NCBI GenBank assembly: GCA_958295665.1
Contig: OY282560.1
Span: 144,948,091-145,012,090 of the forward strand
Reading direction: 5' to 3'
Length of the DNA: 64,000 bases
Origin: Tipula vernalis
Lineage: Eukaryota > Arthropoda > Insecta > Diptera > Tipulidae
Shown here: positions 54,534-64,000 of the stretch, in pieces
How positions within the stretch are numbered: the stretch's first letter is position 1
Layout: the number at the start of each line of letters is the position of its first letter
Position numbers and translations under genes: made by a program
The notes under the pieces: generated by a model
Told to the model about the DNA's origin: nothing
The model's database searches: none
Seen by the model: only the letters and a program-made list of their open reading frames with translations

Positions 54534-57500
54534 TTGTTTTGTTTTTATTTCGTGGTAATTTTTTGGGTTTTGTGAGGTAAATTGTTTTTTTTTTTCATTT
54601 TTGGTTTCAAAAGTATTCTAAGCATTTTGATTATATTTCCTCGGTAATTTTATGAACCTTCTTCGGTAAAGAATATTTTTTTCTATTTGATTTCAACTTT
54701 TTTCGTTTCAAAATTCTTTTAGGCAAATTTATTACATGTCGTCGGTAATTTTATGGACCTTCTTCGGTAAAGAATATTTTTTTGTTTTTGATTTCAATTA
54801 TTAATTATTACAAGTTTTTTTCTGCCATTATTTCGCGGTAATTTTTTGTTTTTTTTGCGGTAGTTTGATTTTCTTCTTTCATTTTTGGTTTCAAAAGTAT
54901 TCTAAGCATTTTGATTATATTTCCTCGGTAATTTTATGAACCTTCTTCGGTAAAGAATATTTTTTTGCTTTTGATTTCAATTATTAAATATTACAAGTTT
55001 TTTTCTGCCATTATTTCGCGGTAATTTTTTGTTTTTTTTTTTTTGCGGTAGTTTGATTTTCTTCTTTCATTTTTGGTTTCAAAAGTATTCTAAGCATTTT
55101 GATTATATTTCCTCGGTCATTTTATGAACCTTCTTCGGTAAAGAATATTTTTTTGCTTTTGATTTCAATTATTAAATATTACAAGTTTTTTTCTGCCATT
55201 ATTTCGCGGTAATTTTTTGGTTTTTTTTTGCGGTAGTTTGATTTTCTTCTTTCATTTTTGGTTTCAAAAGTATTCTAAGCATTTTGATTATATTTCCTCG
55301 GTAATTTTATGAACCTTCTTCGGTAAAGAATATTTTTTTGCTTTTGATTTCAATTATTAAATATTACAAGTTTTTTTCTGCCATTATTTCGCGGTAATTT
55401 TTTGGTTTTTTTTTTTTTTTGCGGTAGTTTGATTTTCTTCTTTCATTTTTGGTTTCAAAAGTATTCTAAGCATTTTGATTATATTTCCTCGGTCATTTTA
55501 TGAACCTTCTTCGGTAAAGAATATTTTTTTCTTTTTGATTTCAACCTTTTTCGTTTCAAAATTATTCTACGCAAATTTATTACATTTCCTCGGTAATTTT
55601 ATGGACATTGTTCGTTAAAGAATATTTTTTTTTTTTTGTTTCAATCACTAATTATCACAAATTTCTTTTTGTTCTTATTTCGCGGTAATTTTACTACTTT
55701 TGTGCGGTAATTTGTTTTTCCCCATTTTTTTTTAAAGTTATATTTTGATTTTGATTTAGTAATGAAAATTTATTGGTTATTTTATGGATCCCATAAGATT
55801 ACCGATAAATTTTGTAACAAATTTTTTATTTGTATTAATAAATAATTGAAATAAATAAGAAAAAAATATTCTTCACCGATCAAAGTCCATAAAATTACCG
55901 ACGATATATAATAAAAACGCTGAGCGTTGGACACAATTACAAAAATACCAAAACAATTAATCAAACAAAATAGAAAATAAGTCAAATTCTCATAATTTTT
56001 ACAGATTAAAATGTTTAGTTTTTAATTTTAATCAAAAAGTTCTCAGATTGCATGTTTCGTTACTCACTTAAAAATAAAAGAGTGGGAGAAATAATCCTCT
56101 TGGTCGTGTTCTACATACCGATCTTTAATTTCGCTTTTATATCGGAAGGTATTTTTGTATTATTAAAGTGATTTTATTTAGTCCAGTTATAGAAGCGAAA
56201 GACCGAAGGTCAAAAGTGAAAACAAAAAAATCAATAAGTGCAAGTGAAATAAAAAAAGTTTTTTCAATAAAAAAAAGTAGGTAAGTCAAATTTTAGTTTT
56301 TTATTTCAATTTTGATTATTTAAATTATTTGTGATTATTCCTCGGTAATTTTATGGACTTTGTTGGGTAAAGAATATTTTTCTGTTTTTCACTTCAATTA
56401 TTAATTATTACAAACCTTTTTGCCATTATTTCGCAGTAATTTTTTGGGTTTTGTGAGCTAATTTGTATTTTTTTCATTTTTGTTTTAAAGTTATTTTTTG
56501 GTTTTGATTTAGTAATTGTTTCTTATGTAGTTAAAAAGTTTATTAATTTTTTCAAAATTTATCGGAAATCTTTTGCAAATCCATAAGATTACCGATAAAT
56601 TTTTAAATAAATTTTCCATTTATAATAATGATTAAAGGAAATAAATAAGAAAAACATATTGCTTACCGAACAAAGGCCATAAAATTACCATTACATGCTC
56701 ATGTAGTTAAAAAGTTTATTAATTTTTTCAAAATTTATCGGAAATCTTTTGCAAATCCATAAGATTACCGATAAATTTTTAAATAAATTTTCCATTTATA
56801 ATAATGACTAAAGGAAATAAATAAGAAAAACATATTGCTTACCGAACAAAGGCCATAAAATTACCATTACATGCTCAGAATAATTTTGAAACCAAAAATA
56901 AAAAATAGGAAACAATTTTCCTCACAAAACCCAAATAATTACCGCGAAATAATGGCAAAAAAAACTTGAAATAATTAATAATTGAAATAAATAAGAAAAA
57001 ATTATTCTTTACCGAACAAAATCCATAAAATTACCGGGGAAACATAATAAAAACGCTTAGAATTATTTTGAAACCAACCTAGTGGTTTCAAAACTATTCT
57101 AAGCTTTTATGGACCTTGTTCGATAAAGAATATTTTTTTGATTTTTATTTCAATAATTAATTATGTATTACAAATTTTTTGTTGTCATTATTTGGCGGTA
57201 ATTTTTTGTTTTTTTTGCGGTAATTTAAATTTTTTTTTCCATTTTTGGATTCAAAATTATTCTAAGTGTTTTTTTTATATTTAATACAGTTGATTTTTAT
57301 TAGAATTTAATACATGTTTATACATATATCATCGGTAATTTTACGGAATTTATTCGGTAAGATTTTTTCTATTTCTCTGTATAGCAATAATATAATTATT
57401 CCTTTTGTTTCTATTCTATTTTATACGTTAGTTGGCAGAAAAAACTCTGTTTGGTTTTTCAAATTTTTGTTCATAATTTTAATTATTATTAGTTTAAATT

Positions 57501-57560
57501 CACTACCCCTCAGTAATTTTACGTAATTTTTCGGGGCGATGTTTATACAAAATTATTCGA
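54534..57560. repeat. left-arm repeat array (period ~185 bp, with a local 176-bp duplication)
   Basis: TTTCGCGGTAATTTTTTG recurs at 54831, 55014, 55202 and 55387, spacings 183, 188 and 185. Each unit also has GCGGTAGTTTGATTTTCTTC, CATTTTTGGTTTCAAAAGTA and CCTCGGTAATTTTATGAACC. Earlier and later units are more diverged. Near 56524-56885 a unit of about 176 bp (ATGTAGTTAAAAAGTTTATT ...) is duplicated almost exactly. Around 56640-57060 the same words appear inverted (CCATAAAATTACC), so the arm contains internal palindromes. Confidence 0.92.
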
Positions 57561-57687
57561 CGGTAATTTTACGTTTTTTTTCGGAATTTCCTATTTTTGT
57601 TCGTTCTGGCTAATTATTATTTCTCGAAAATGTTGTGATACTTACTTTGTTTGATAATTAATTAATTTTAATTTTTTTCAATATGTT

Positions 57688-58146
57688 ATGTTAAGCAAAA
57701 TGCCAAAACATAAGGACATCTTATATTTAGAGAAAATTGACAATGAGTTACACATATACGGATCGGAAATAACAGGAAAAGAGGACTTTTATGATATTTC
57801 GGTAGCATCAAGTAATTTTAAAATTTTCAAAACTGGTACCGTTGGAAGAAATCTTGTTTACTGGAAACTGGAAGACGTCGCACAAAAATTATTTTATATG
57901 GAGTGCCCGGAATATGGATATAAAGTATTTTACCAGTACCACATAGCAAAGACATGTAAGACATTAATTTCTTATATCGATTTTTTAGTTCCTTTGTACC
58001 AATTAGTTAGAACATCCTTATGTTTGTCTATTATATGTTTAATTAATTATTTGCTAATTATTACTTGGGAAACTTTTCAGTTCCAGCTTCTTGTAAACCT
58101 AATAAACATGTAAGAATTTATCAATTTGCATAGACATATTATATCA

Positions 58147-58221
<75 letters not shown>

Positions 58222-59101
58222 TTGTTTAAGTATTACGTTATTTCGGATAATTGCCGAATGATTTTACAATTTTTTATTTTTACGAAGTGATAATAATATA
58301 ATTATTTTGTCAGTAGCTTTCCTTATTAGTTATTTTAGATAACTCTATTTTACGAATGTGTTTAATATTCTAATGGAATTGTTTTACTATTTAGGTAGAA
58401 TAATGTATTGCATTGTAAAACTACTAAACTCAGTGGAATTAAGGAATAAGTTGCGGTGTGTACAAAATGGCTCATCAATTCCAATTTAATATGGCACAAA
58501 CATTACGCCAAGGCATTCAGAAATAATAAAGGTGTGGGATCGGATTTAGTAGCATATAGCTATAAAATCTAAAAAATGATATCCGTAAGTATTTTAGCTT
58601 GTTTAAGCTATTTTCCTATTTTTATTTTGTGCAAAAATAATTTTTCAGAGCATGAGATGAGGCAATTAGGGCAGATGAAGTATACACGGAGTATATTAAT
58701 TATGAATCTGAGAAAACAGCTGTTTTAAATAAAAACACTAAATCCTATAACTTCCAATAACTTTATAGATACTGAATGCGAAGAAAACTAACCACAACAA
58801 ACGAAACTCCTACCCAAAATTTCGTAACAAATACCAAAGTCACTCATAAACTACAAAAAAACGAGTTGCTGAACAAATTAATGAAACATTGAGCGAAATT
58901 ACGATTTTCTCAGGTAAATTTGGAACACAAAATTCAATATACATATTGTATTATACATATTCTTATTTATATTAATATATTTACTTATACATTTTATTAT
59001 TTGTATTTTTAGAGAATGGCAATGACGAAGGAACTCCAGTTTTCCGATGCAACGCTGAAGTATATTCGAATGAATGTTATATTGTGTTTTTAAAAAAATA
59101 A
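57688..59101 (+). pseudogene. possible four-exon gene inside the 8.2-kb element, unidentified
   Basis: First frame 57688-57955 encodes about 90 residues (KHKDILYLEKIDNELHIYGS ... GRNLVYWKLEDVAQKLFYME) and runs into a donor-like T|GTAAGA. A second coding-like block near 58400-58560 (KLLNSVELRNKLRCVQNGSS, then ITPRHSEIIKVWDRI) contains a stop in between. It is followed by a clean intron, GTAAGT 58585 to CAG 58648 (64 nt), then a hydrophilic block with stops to 58913, an intron 58914-59012 (99 nt) and a last exon ending TAA 59099-59101. No motif I can name. It could be the element's own decayed gene or a captured host gene. Exon limits are guesses except for the two introns named. Confidence 0.35.
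58151..58217. repeat. (AT)n dinucleotide microsatellite
   Basis: Pure AT run of about 67 bp within the centre of the 8.2-kb element. Confidence 0.97.
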
Positions 59102-59579
59102 ATATTATATACATATATATAGCGGCCCTATGGCTAGATACTTACACTCTTCGGGCATTATTATCTTTAAAATGCCCTTGGTACATAAATAACTAAAATC
59201 AATTATACAAAATAAATAAATTAATTAATTAATTTAAATAAATAAAAAATTTTTACATTAGAAATTAAAAAACATATTTATATATACAGTCAAAAGTTAA
59301 AAATCAACAAAAAAATATTTTATTATAATTAATAAAATTCTTTATTTTAAAAACATAATTTTACTTTTTTATTGCTACCAATTTAATCAGAATAAAGGAA
59401 TGATATGTCCCATCGAATATGTATTCCGAAATCTGACACTTTGCAGTAATATTTATCTACAACAAAATGACATAATATTTAAAGTAAATTATACCATCTA
59501 ATGGTTTATATGTGAGTTTAGTAATATAGTCTAATCTTTTACTGTACCTAATATAAAACTAAAAATTTACTGATTTGTT

Positions 59580-60624
59580 AAAGTTAAAATACTCGAAATA
59601 ATAATCGAATAATCTTGGCGTTTCACAGTAATATGGAACCACTAAATTACTCATTCCCAGTAAAACCAGTAAAATTTATGAATCATTTACGTATACGTTC
59701 AGTAATAATGGCATTAATGTAAAACCACAAAAATAACGATTCGACAAAAGTAAAATCGACAGGCGAAATCATAGGAAAGTATACATAAACGTCCAGTATC
59801 ACAAATTGACATTTTACTGTAACCTGGGACCACAAAATTACCGATTTGGTGAAGTAAATTAGACCAACAAAAATACTTAAAACGTATATGTATATGTTCA
59901 GTAATCAAAGCCACAAAAATTCCTATTCGGTAAAGTAAAACGGACATCTAAAAGTTCAGTAACCACACTCCTATTCACAGTAATATGGAACAACAAATGT
60001 ACCGATTCGGTGAAGTAATTTTGACCAGTAAAAATTCTAAATGATTTCCGTATACGTTCAATAGTAAAGACTGACTTCTTACAGTAATGGAAAATCACAA
60101 AAATAACGATTCGGTGAAGTAAAATCGACACGTAAAAATAATATTAAAGTATATGTAAATGTTCAGTAATACAAACTGATATTTTACAGTAATCTGGGAC
60201 CACAAAATTAACGATTTGTTGAAGTAAATTAGACCAACAAAAATGCTAAAATCGTTAACGTGTATTTTTAGTAATCAAGACTGGTTTATTACAGTAATAT
60301 TTAACCACAAAAATTCCTATTCGGTAAAGTAAAATCGACATGTAAACGTTCAGTAACCCATACTTACATTTCACAGTAATAAGGAACCACAAAATTACCG
60401 ATTCGTTGAAGTAATATTGACCAGTAAAAGTTCCTAGTGATTTCCGTATAAGTTCAGTAATAAAGGTTGACTTCTTACAGTAATGGAAAACCACAAAAAT
60501 ACCGATTAGGTAAAGTAAAATCGACACGTAAAAATAATATTAAAGTATAAGTAAATGTTCAGTAATACAAACTGATATTTTACAGTAATCTAGGACTGTA
60601 AAATTACCGAATCGGTAAAATCGG
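59580..60624. repeat. right-arm repeat array (subunit ~100 bp, super-period ~370-400 bp)
   Basis: Words CCACAAAA(T)TACCGATTCG, GTGAAGTAAAATCGAC and GTTCAGTAAT...ACAGTAAT recur about every 100 bp. Four subunits make a larger unit: the block starting ACCACAAAAATAACGATTCG occurs near 59722, 60092 and (as ATACCGATTAGG) 60493. The arm is cut by a LINE at about 60625 and resumes at 62549 with CGGTAATCGG. Confidence 0.85.
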
Positions 60625-62548
60625 CCTGCCCAAAGAGCACCAAAATACGTTCTTTTGTAGGTATTTAACGAAAAACGTAACACAACTGGCTATCCATCGG
60701 TAATGATTTTTAATGGAGGTAAACTGAGCACGGTTCCAGAAATCTGCGAGGGTTTTGCTAGTTTCTTTCAATCGGTATATAAAGTTAATTACGGATCCTT
60801 TGAAAGCGACCCTACTGTTAGTAATTGCCAATTTAACATTCCGTACCTATCAATAACTGAAGATGACATTTATGAATATCTGTCAGATTTTAATGATGGA
60901 TGTGGGCCTGATGGTATACCTTCGTCAATACTTAAATGTGTGAGCTCATATATTGTAACTCCATTATGTTATCTTTTCAACCAATCATTAATTTCTGGAC
61001 AATTTCCTACAGCTTGGAAAATTTCTCACATTGTTCCAATTTACAAAAAGGGTAACCGTTCTGATATATCAAATTATCGTGGTATTTCAATTCTTTCGTC
61101 TATACCAAAACTTTTCGAATTAATTGTGTCGAAACATTTGTTATTCCATACTAAAGAGATAATTTCTTGTTTCCAGCATAGTTTTACCAGTGGTAAATCT
61201 ACGACTACCAATCTGTTGCAATTTACTAAATTCACTATTGAGTCACTTGAATCTAAAGGCGCCCAAGTTGATTGAATTTACTTTGATGTTGCTAAAGCTT
61301 TTGATTCAATCGACCATAAAATTATTATTGAAAAACTTTCGGTTATTGGTCTTGATCCAAATTTTCTTAAATGGATTTCTTCTTATCTAGTTGGTAGGAA
61401 GCAGTATGTTCTATTGAATGATGTTAAGTCAGATTATATCTATTGTCATTCAGGAGTCCCTCAGGGGTCCCATTTAGGCCCAATTATATTTCTTTTATTC
61501 GTGAATGATATTCCTAATATTTTTAAATTCTGTAAATGTTTATTATTTGCTGATGATTTGAAGATTTTCATGCATGTTCAATCTGTAAGTGATGCTGAGG
61601 TTTTGCAATCCGAAATTAATATACTGTCTAGTTGGTGCTCTAAGAATAAATTGTTCATCAATGTACAGAAGTGTAAGGTGATGTCGTTTTTCAGAACACT
61701 CAATCCAAATATTGTCAATTATTATTTTGATGGAGATCTACTTTGAAGAGTAACTTCAACTGTTGATTTAGGAGTTCTGTTTGATCAGAAATTAACTTTT
61801 GCTTTACACATAGATAAAATAATATTAAAGGCCAATTCTATGTTAGGTTTTATTTTTAGAATGACAAAGGATTTTATGGATGCATTTTCGTGTGTTAGTC
61901 TATATACTTCTTTAGTAAGATCTCACCTTGAATATGCTGTAGTGGTTTGGTATCCTCATCAGGATGTGCATATTGCAAGATTGGAATCTATTCAGAAACG
62001 TTTTACTATCTATATGGCCAGGAAGCTTGGTCATTTATCTGATCGTCATCTACCTATGTGGGAACAGGTGCGAAGTCTCCCATCGTATGTGATTCGGTGT
62101 GAGTGCCTTCATATTGATACGTTGGTTAAACGCCGAAAAATTGCATCTGCCTTGTTTGTTAGTGATTCCCTTAGTGGCCGCATCAAGTGTCCTGAACTCA
62201 TTTCTGCTTGGAGCATTTATGTACCTACCAGAAGCTTGCGTCCAAGGGAATTTTTGTTTGTTGACTTTCATAGAACGAATTATGGTTCCAATGAGCCAAC
62301 CAAGTCAATGGCTAGAATTTTTAATGAGTTTTACCATTTATTTAATTTTGAGAGATCCAGAGTGTATTTTCGTAAGGCAATCAGAAATTGCAATTTTTAA
62401 TCTCATTTTACGTTTTTAAAGTTTTCGTTTTTTCATGTTCCGTATTGTTAGTATTCCTTTTATTTTTTTTTAATCTATAATAATTCTTTTTTTACTATTC
62501 ATTAAGTTTTTAACTGTAGAATAGATTTAAATAAATAAATAAATAAAT
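60625..62548 (+). mobile_element. CR1/jockey-like LINE, 5'-truncated, little damaged
   Basis: Lies inside the right arm of the 8.2-kb element, begins in the linker before RT and ends with (TAAA)n at 62529-62548. The reading frame is constant from about 60670 to 62400. Different family from the copy at 17.2-19.4 kb but the same clade, judging from the motif style and tail. Confidence 0.9.
60640..62400 (+). pseudogene. reverse transcriptase and C-terminus of the CR1/jockey-like LINE
   Basis: One frame throughout. RT motifs: GCGPDGIPSSILKCV, VPIYKKGNRSDISNYRGISI, YFDVAKAFDSIDH (catalytic Asp), SGVPQGSHLGPIIFLLFVND, LLFADDLKIF (catalytic Asp pair), CSKNKLFINVQKCKVMSF, VDLGVLFDQKL, and the C-terminal SLVRSHLEYAVVVW. 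Only two stops interrupt the RT (TGA at 61273-61275 and at 61744-61746), plus a TAG near 60655 at the truncated start. No frameshift is seen. The copy is therefore fairly recent, which dates the host element's right arm as older. Confidence 0.93.
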
Positions 62549-62639
62549 TCTGTCCATAATTGCCCGACACGGTAATCGGTATTTCCTAAGTAATTTTGCG
62601 GGTCAAAAATTACAAAATGTTTGTCGGGTATCTAATTAA

Positions 62640-64000
62640 ACACGGTAGTTTTTCCTGAAAATACGGCATAATTTTCCTTGAATTCTGATGAAATTTGCCA
62701 AATATTCTAATTTAATAAAATTAGCGTGATATTTACAACCAGAAACGCATTTCAACCATTTATCCCAGGGAGGAACAAGACGGTTCTGTGTTTTCTGGTT
62801 TTTTTTTTTAATTTTCTTCAAAACTCAAATTTTCACGTGCTCATTCTCAATAACTAGTTAACCGATTTTACTCAACGTTTTGTACATACTTTTACAAATA
62901 AAAAATTAACTGACTAACAATTATAGTACGAATTAATAAGATATACCATATGTAATAATAAAATACAGCTGTCTTCTATTTACAAATTCAGTTGACTGAT
63001 AAAATAACTTCTCCCCAATTGTGTTCAATTGTTGTAAATATAATGACGCAAAGTAAATAACGCAAATCTAAGTAAGTTATGATAAGGTTGTTGTTGTTGC
63101 AGGAACACAACAATTCGCGTTTCTCGGGGAGGTACTTTTAGTCAAATACGGTCATTTTGACGATTGTAGCATTGTTTGATTGTGAACAGCTTTTCGTTGG
63201 TGAAAAGATTTTTTCTCGATATTTCGCTCCCAAACCGCTTCAGTAACACTTTGCATCTTTCAAGTCGCGTGAGCTACATTTTGTCTGTAATATGATAGCC
63301 TTTTTGAAGCTTTAACGGATAGTTGTTAAGGTTTTGTTTAGCTAAAGAATCCTTGGTATGCCGGTGAATCCAGCATTTCAGGAGTCGTGGATTGTTCATG
63401 ATGTATGGACGATCGCTTCCTGCCCACTTCGAAGAAGAACCTAACTCCCGGTATCATTATATCGCTTTGAAGACTATTGAACGTGGAAGACGAAGTCTTT
63501 GAATTATTTTTTTGCCGAATTTCCAGTTTCGTACAGTTCGATTTGAAATTCAAAAAATAAAAGTAGTAGAGAACTGATTTTTTTTCTTTTTTTTTTAATG
63601 AAAGAAGATTTTAATGTATACACATAAAAAATAACAAATTTGAAAAATCATTCCAGATGAGAAAAAATAACAGTTTTAAAACAGTCGCCGTATTTTATTG
63701 TCAGCAGTAATACAGTGGTTAATTATTATTATCAATAATTTTTTACGAATTGAAACCGCGCGGAAAATTTAACGAATTGTCTGTTAATTAGAGACTACAA
63801 CATTCGGTCATGCGATTGAATCAGAATCCATCCATTTAATTTATTTGTTATGCAAATTGGATAAAGTTTTACTTACACACCTAAAAAACAATATGATTGT
63901 TTTTTAAATTTAATTAAGGCATGTTACTAGCAAATATATCTTGACCATGAAAAGTACAATATTGATAAACGACTTGTGGATGAGTTGTATTCCTTGCTTC
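62640..64000. other. no recognisable gene
   Basis: AT-rich sequence to the right edge with T and A homopolymer runs; nothing supported beyond short accidental frames. Confidence 0.55.

Larger units (their letters stand above)
54404..62628. mobile_element. candidate 8.2-kb unclassified DNA element with inverted ends and repeat-built arms
   Basis: CCCGACAAACATTTT at 54404-54418 returns exactly inverted at 62614-62628. TAT adjoins both outer ends (54401-54403 and 62629-62631), a possible 3-bp target duplication. Inside, both arms consist of short, diverged repeats built around CGGTAATTTT(A)TGG / CC(A)TAAAATTACCG words; those on the left are mainly in the CGGTAA direction, those on the right mainly in the TTACCG direction. 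Sequence close to the left end (CCGAGCGTCGGACATAATTA) recurs inside the left arm at about 55910. The centre holds a possible multi-exon reading frame. A LINE inserted later in the right arm (about 60625-62548); without it the element is about 6.3 kb. Superfamily unknown. Confidence 0.5.

Overview
The window reads as transposon-rich, heterochromatin-like DNA from an insect nuclear genome. It is strongly AT-rich, the inferred introns are about 60-100 nt, and the retroelement families (BEL/Pao, Ty3/gypsy including a CsRn1-type element, LOA-like, CR1/jockey-like and RTE-like non-LTR elements, Helitron, Tc1/mariner, PIF/Harbinger) are those usual in insects. The insect order cannot be decided from the sequence. 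Only one gene looks like an intact single-copy host gene: a small secreted TIL-type protease inhibitor at 16173-16412 (minus) with a TATA box and a polyadenylation signal. A decayed intronless copy of a USP8-like deubiquitinase lies at 35.9-37.7 kb. Almost everything else is mobile or repetitive.

Layout. 1-2.56 kb: 3' end of a BEL/Pao pol gene plus a candidate 3' LTR. 4.3-8.6 kb: broken Ty3/gypsy element with an inverted integrase fragment at its left edge and an insertion carrying a 340-bp 8-mer microsatellite. 9.49-14.40 kb: full-length non-LTR retrotransposon bounded by a 27-bp direct repeat, whose long protein starts with an OTU-type cysteine protease domain, followed by an APE endonuclease and a truncated RT. 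16.2 kb: TIL gene. 17.2-19.4 kb: decayed CR1/jockey-like LINE with a small MITE inside. 19.6-22.7 kb: about 3 kb of satellite with a ~180-bp monomer and ~360-bp higher-order period. 22.7-25.8 kb: LOA-like LINE with RNase H. 26.3-34.7 kb: second copy of the OTU-LINE family, split by a young CsRn1-type LTR retrotransposon (27831-33762; LTRs 410 bp, about 2 mismatches; TSD, PBS and PPT visible). 34.8 kb: PIF/Harbinger scrap. 39.7-42.5 kb: Tc1 scrap, a MITE candidate, and a mariner nested in a ~1.45-kb long-inverted-repeat element. 42507-47547: almost complete Helitron (Rep HUH plus Pif1-like helicase) with both termini recognisable. 47.8-48.2 kb: two tRNA-derived SINE-like units. 48.4-51.1 kb: second LOA-like copy. 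51.2-52.2 kb: envelope-like remnant. 54404-62628: a possible 8.2-kb unclassified element with matching 15-bp inverted ends, arms built of short CGGTAATTTT/ACCG-type repeats, a small multi-exon-looking reading frame in the middle, and a recent CR1/jockey-like LINE in its right arm.

The genes do not form a host pathway. Their relations are of nesting and age. The CsRn1-type element inserted into an OTU-LINE copy, the LINE inserted into the 8.2-kb element, the mariner into the long-TIR element, and satellite DNA abuts truncated LINEs on both sides. The most interesting items are the OTU-fused LINE, the unclassified 8.2-kb element, and the young CsRn1 element with its CHCC Gag motif and -1 frameshift heptamer.
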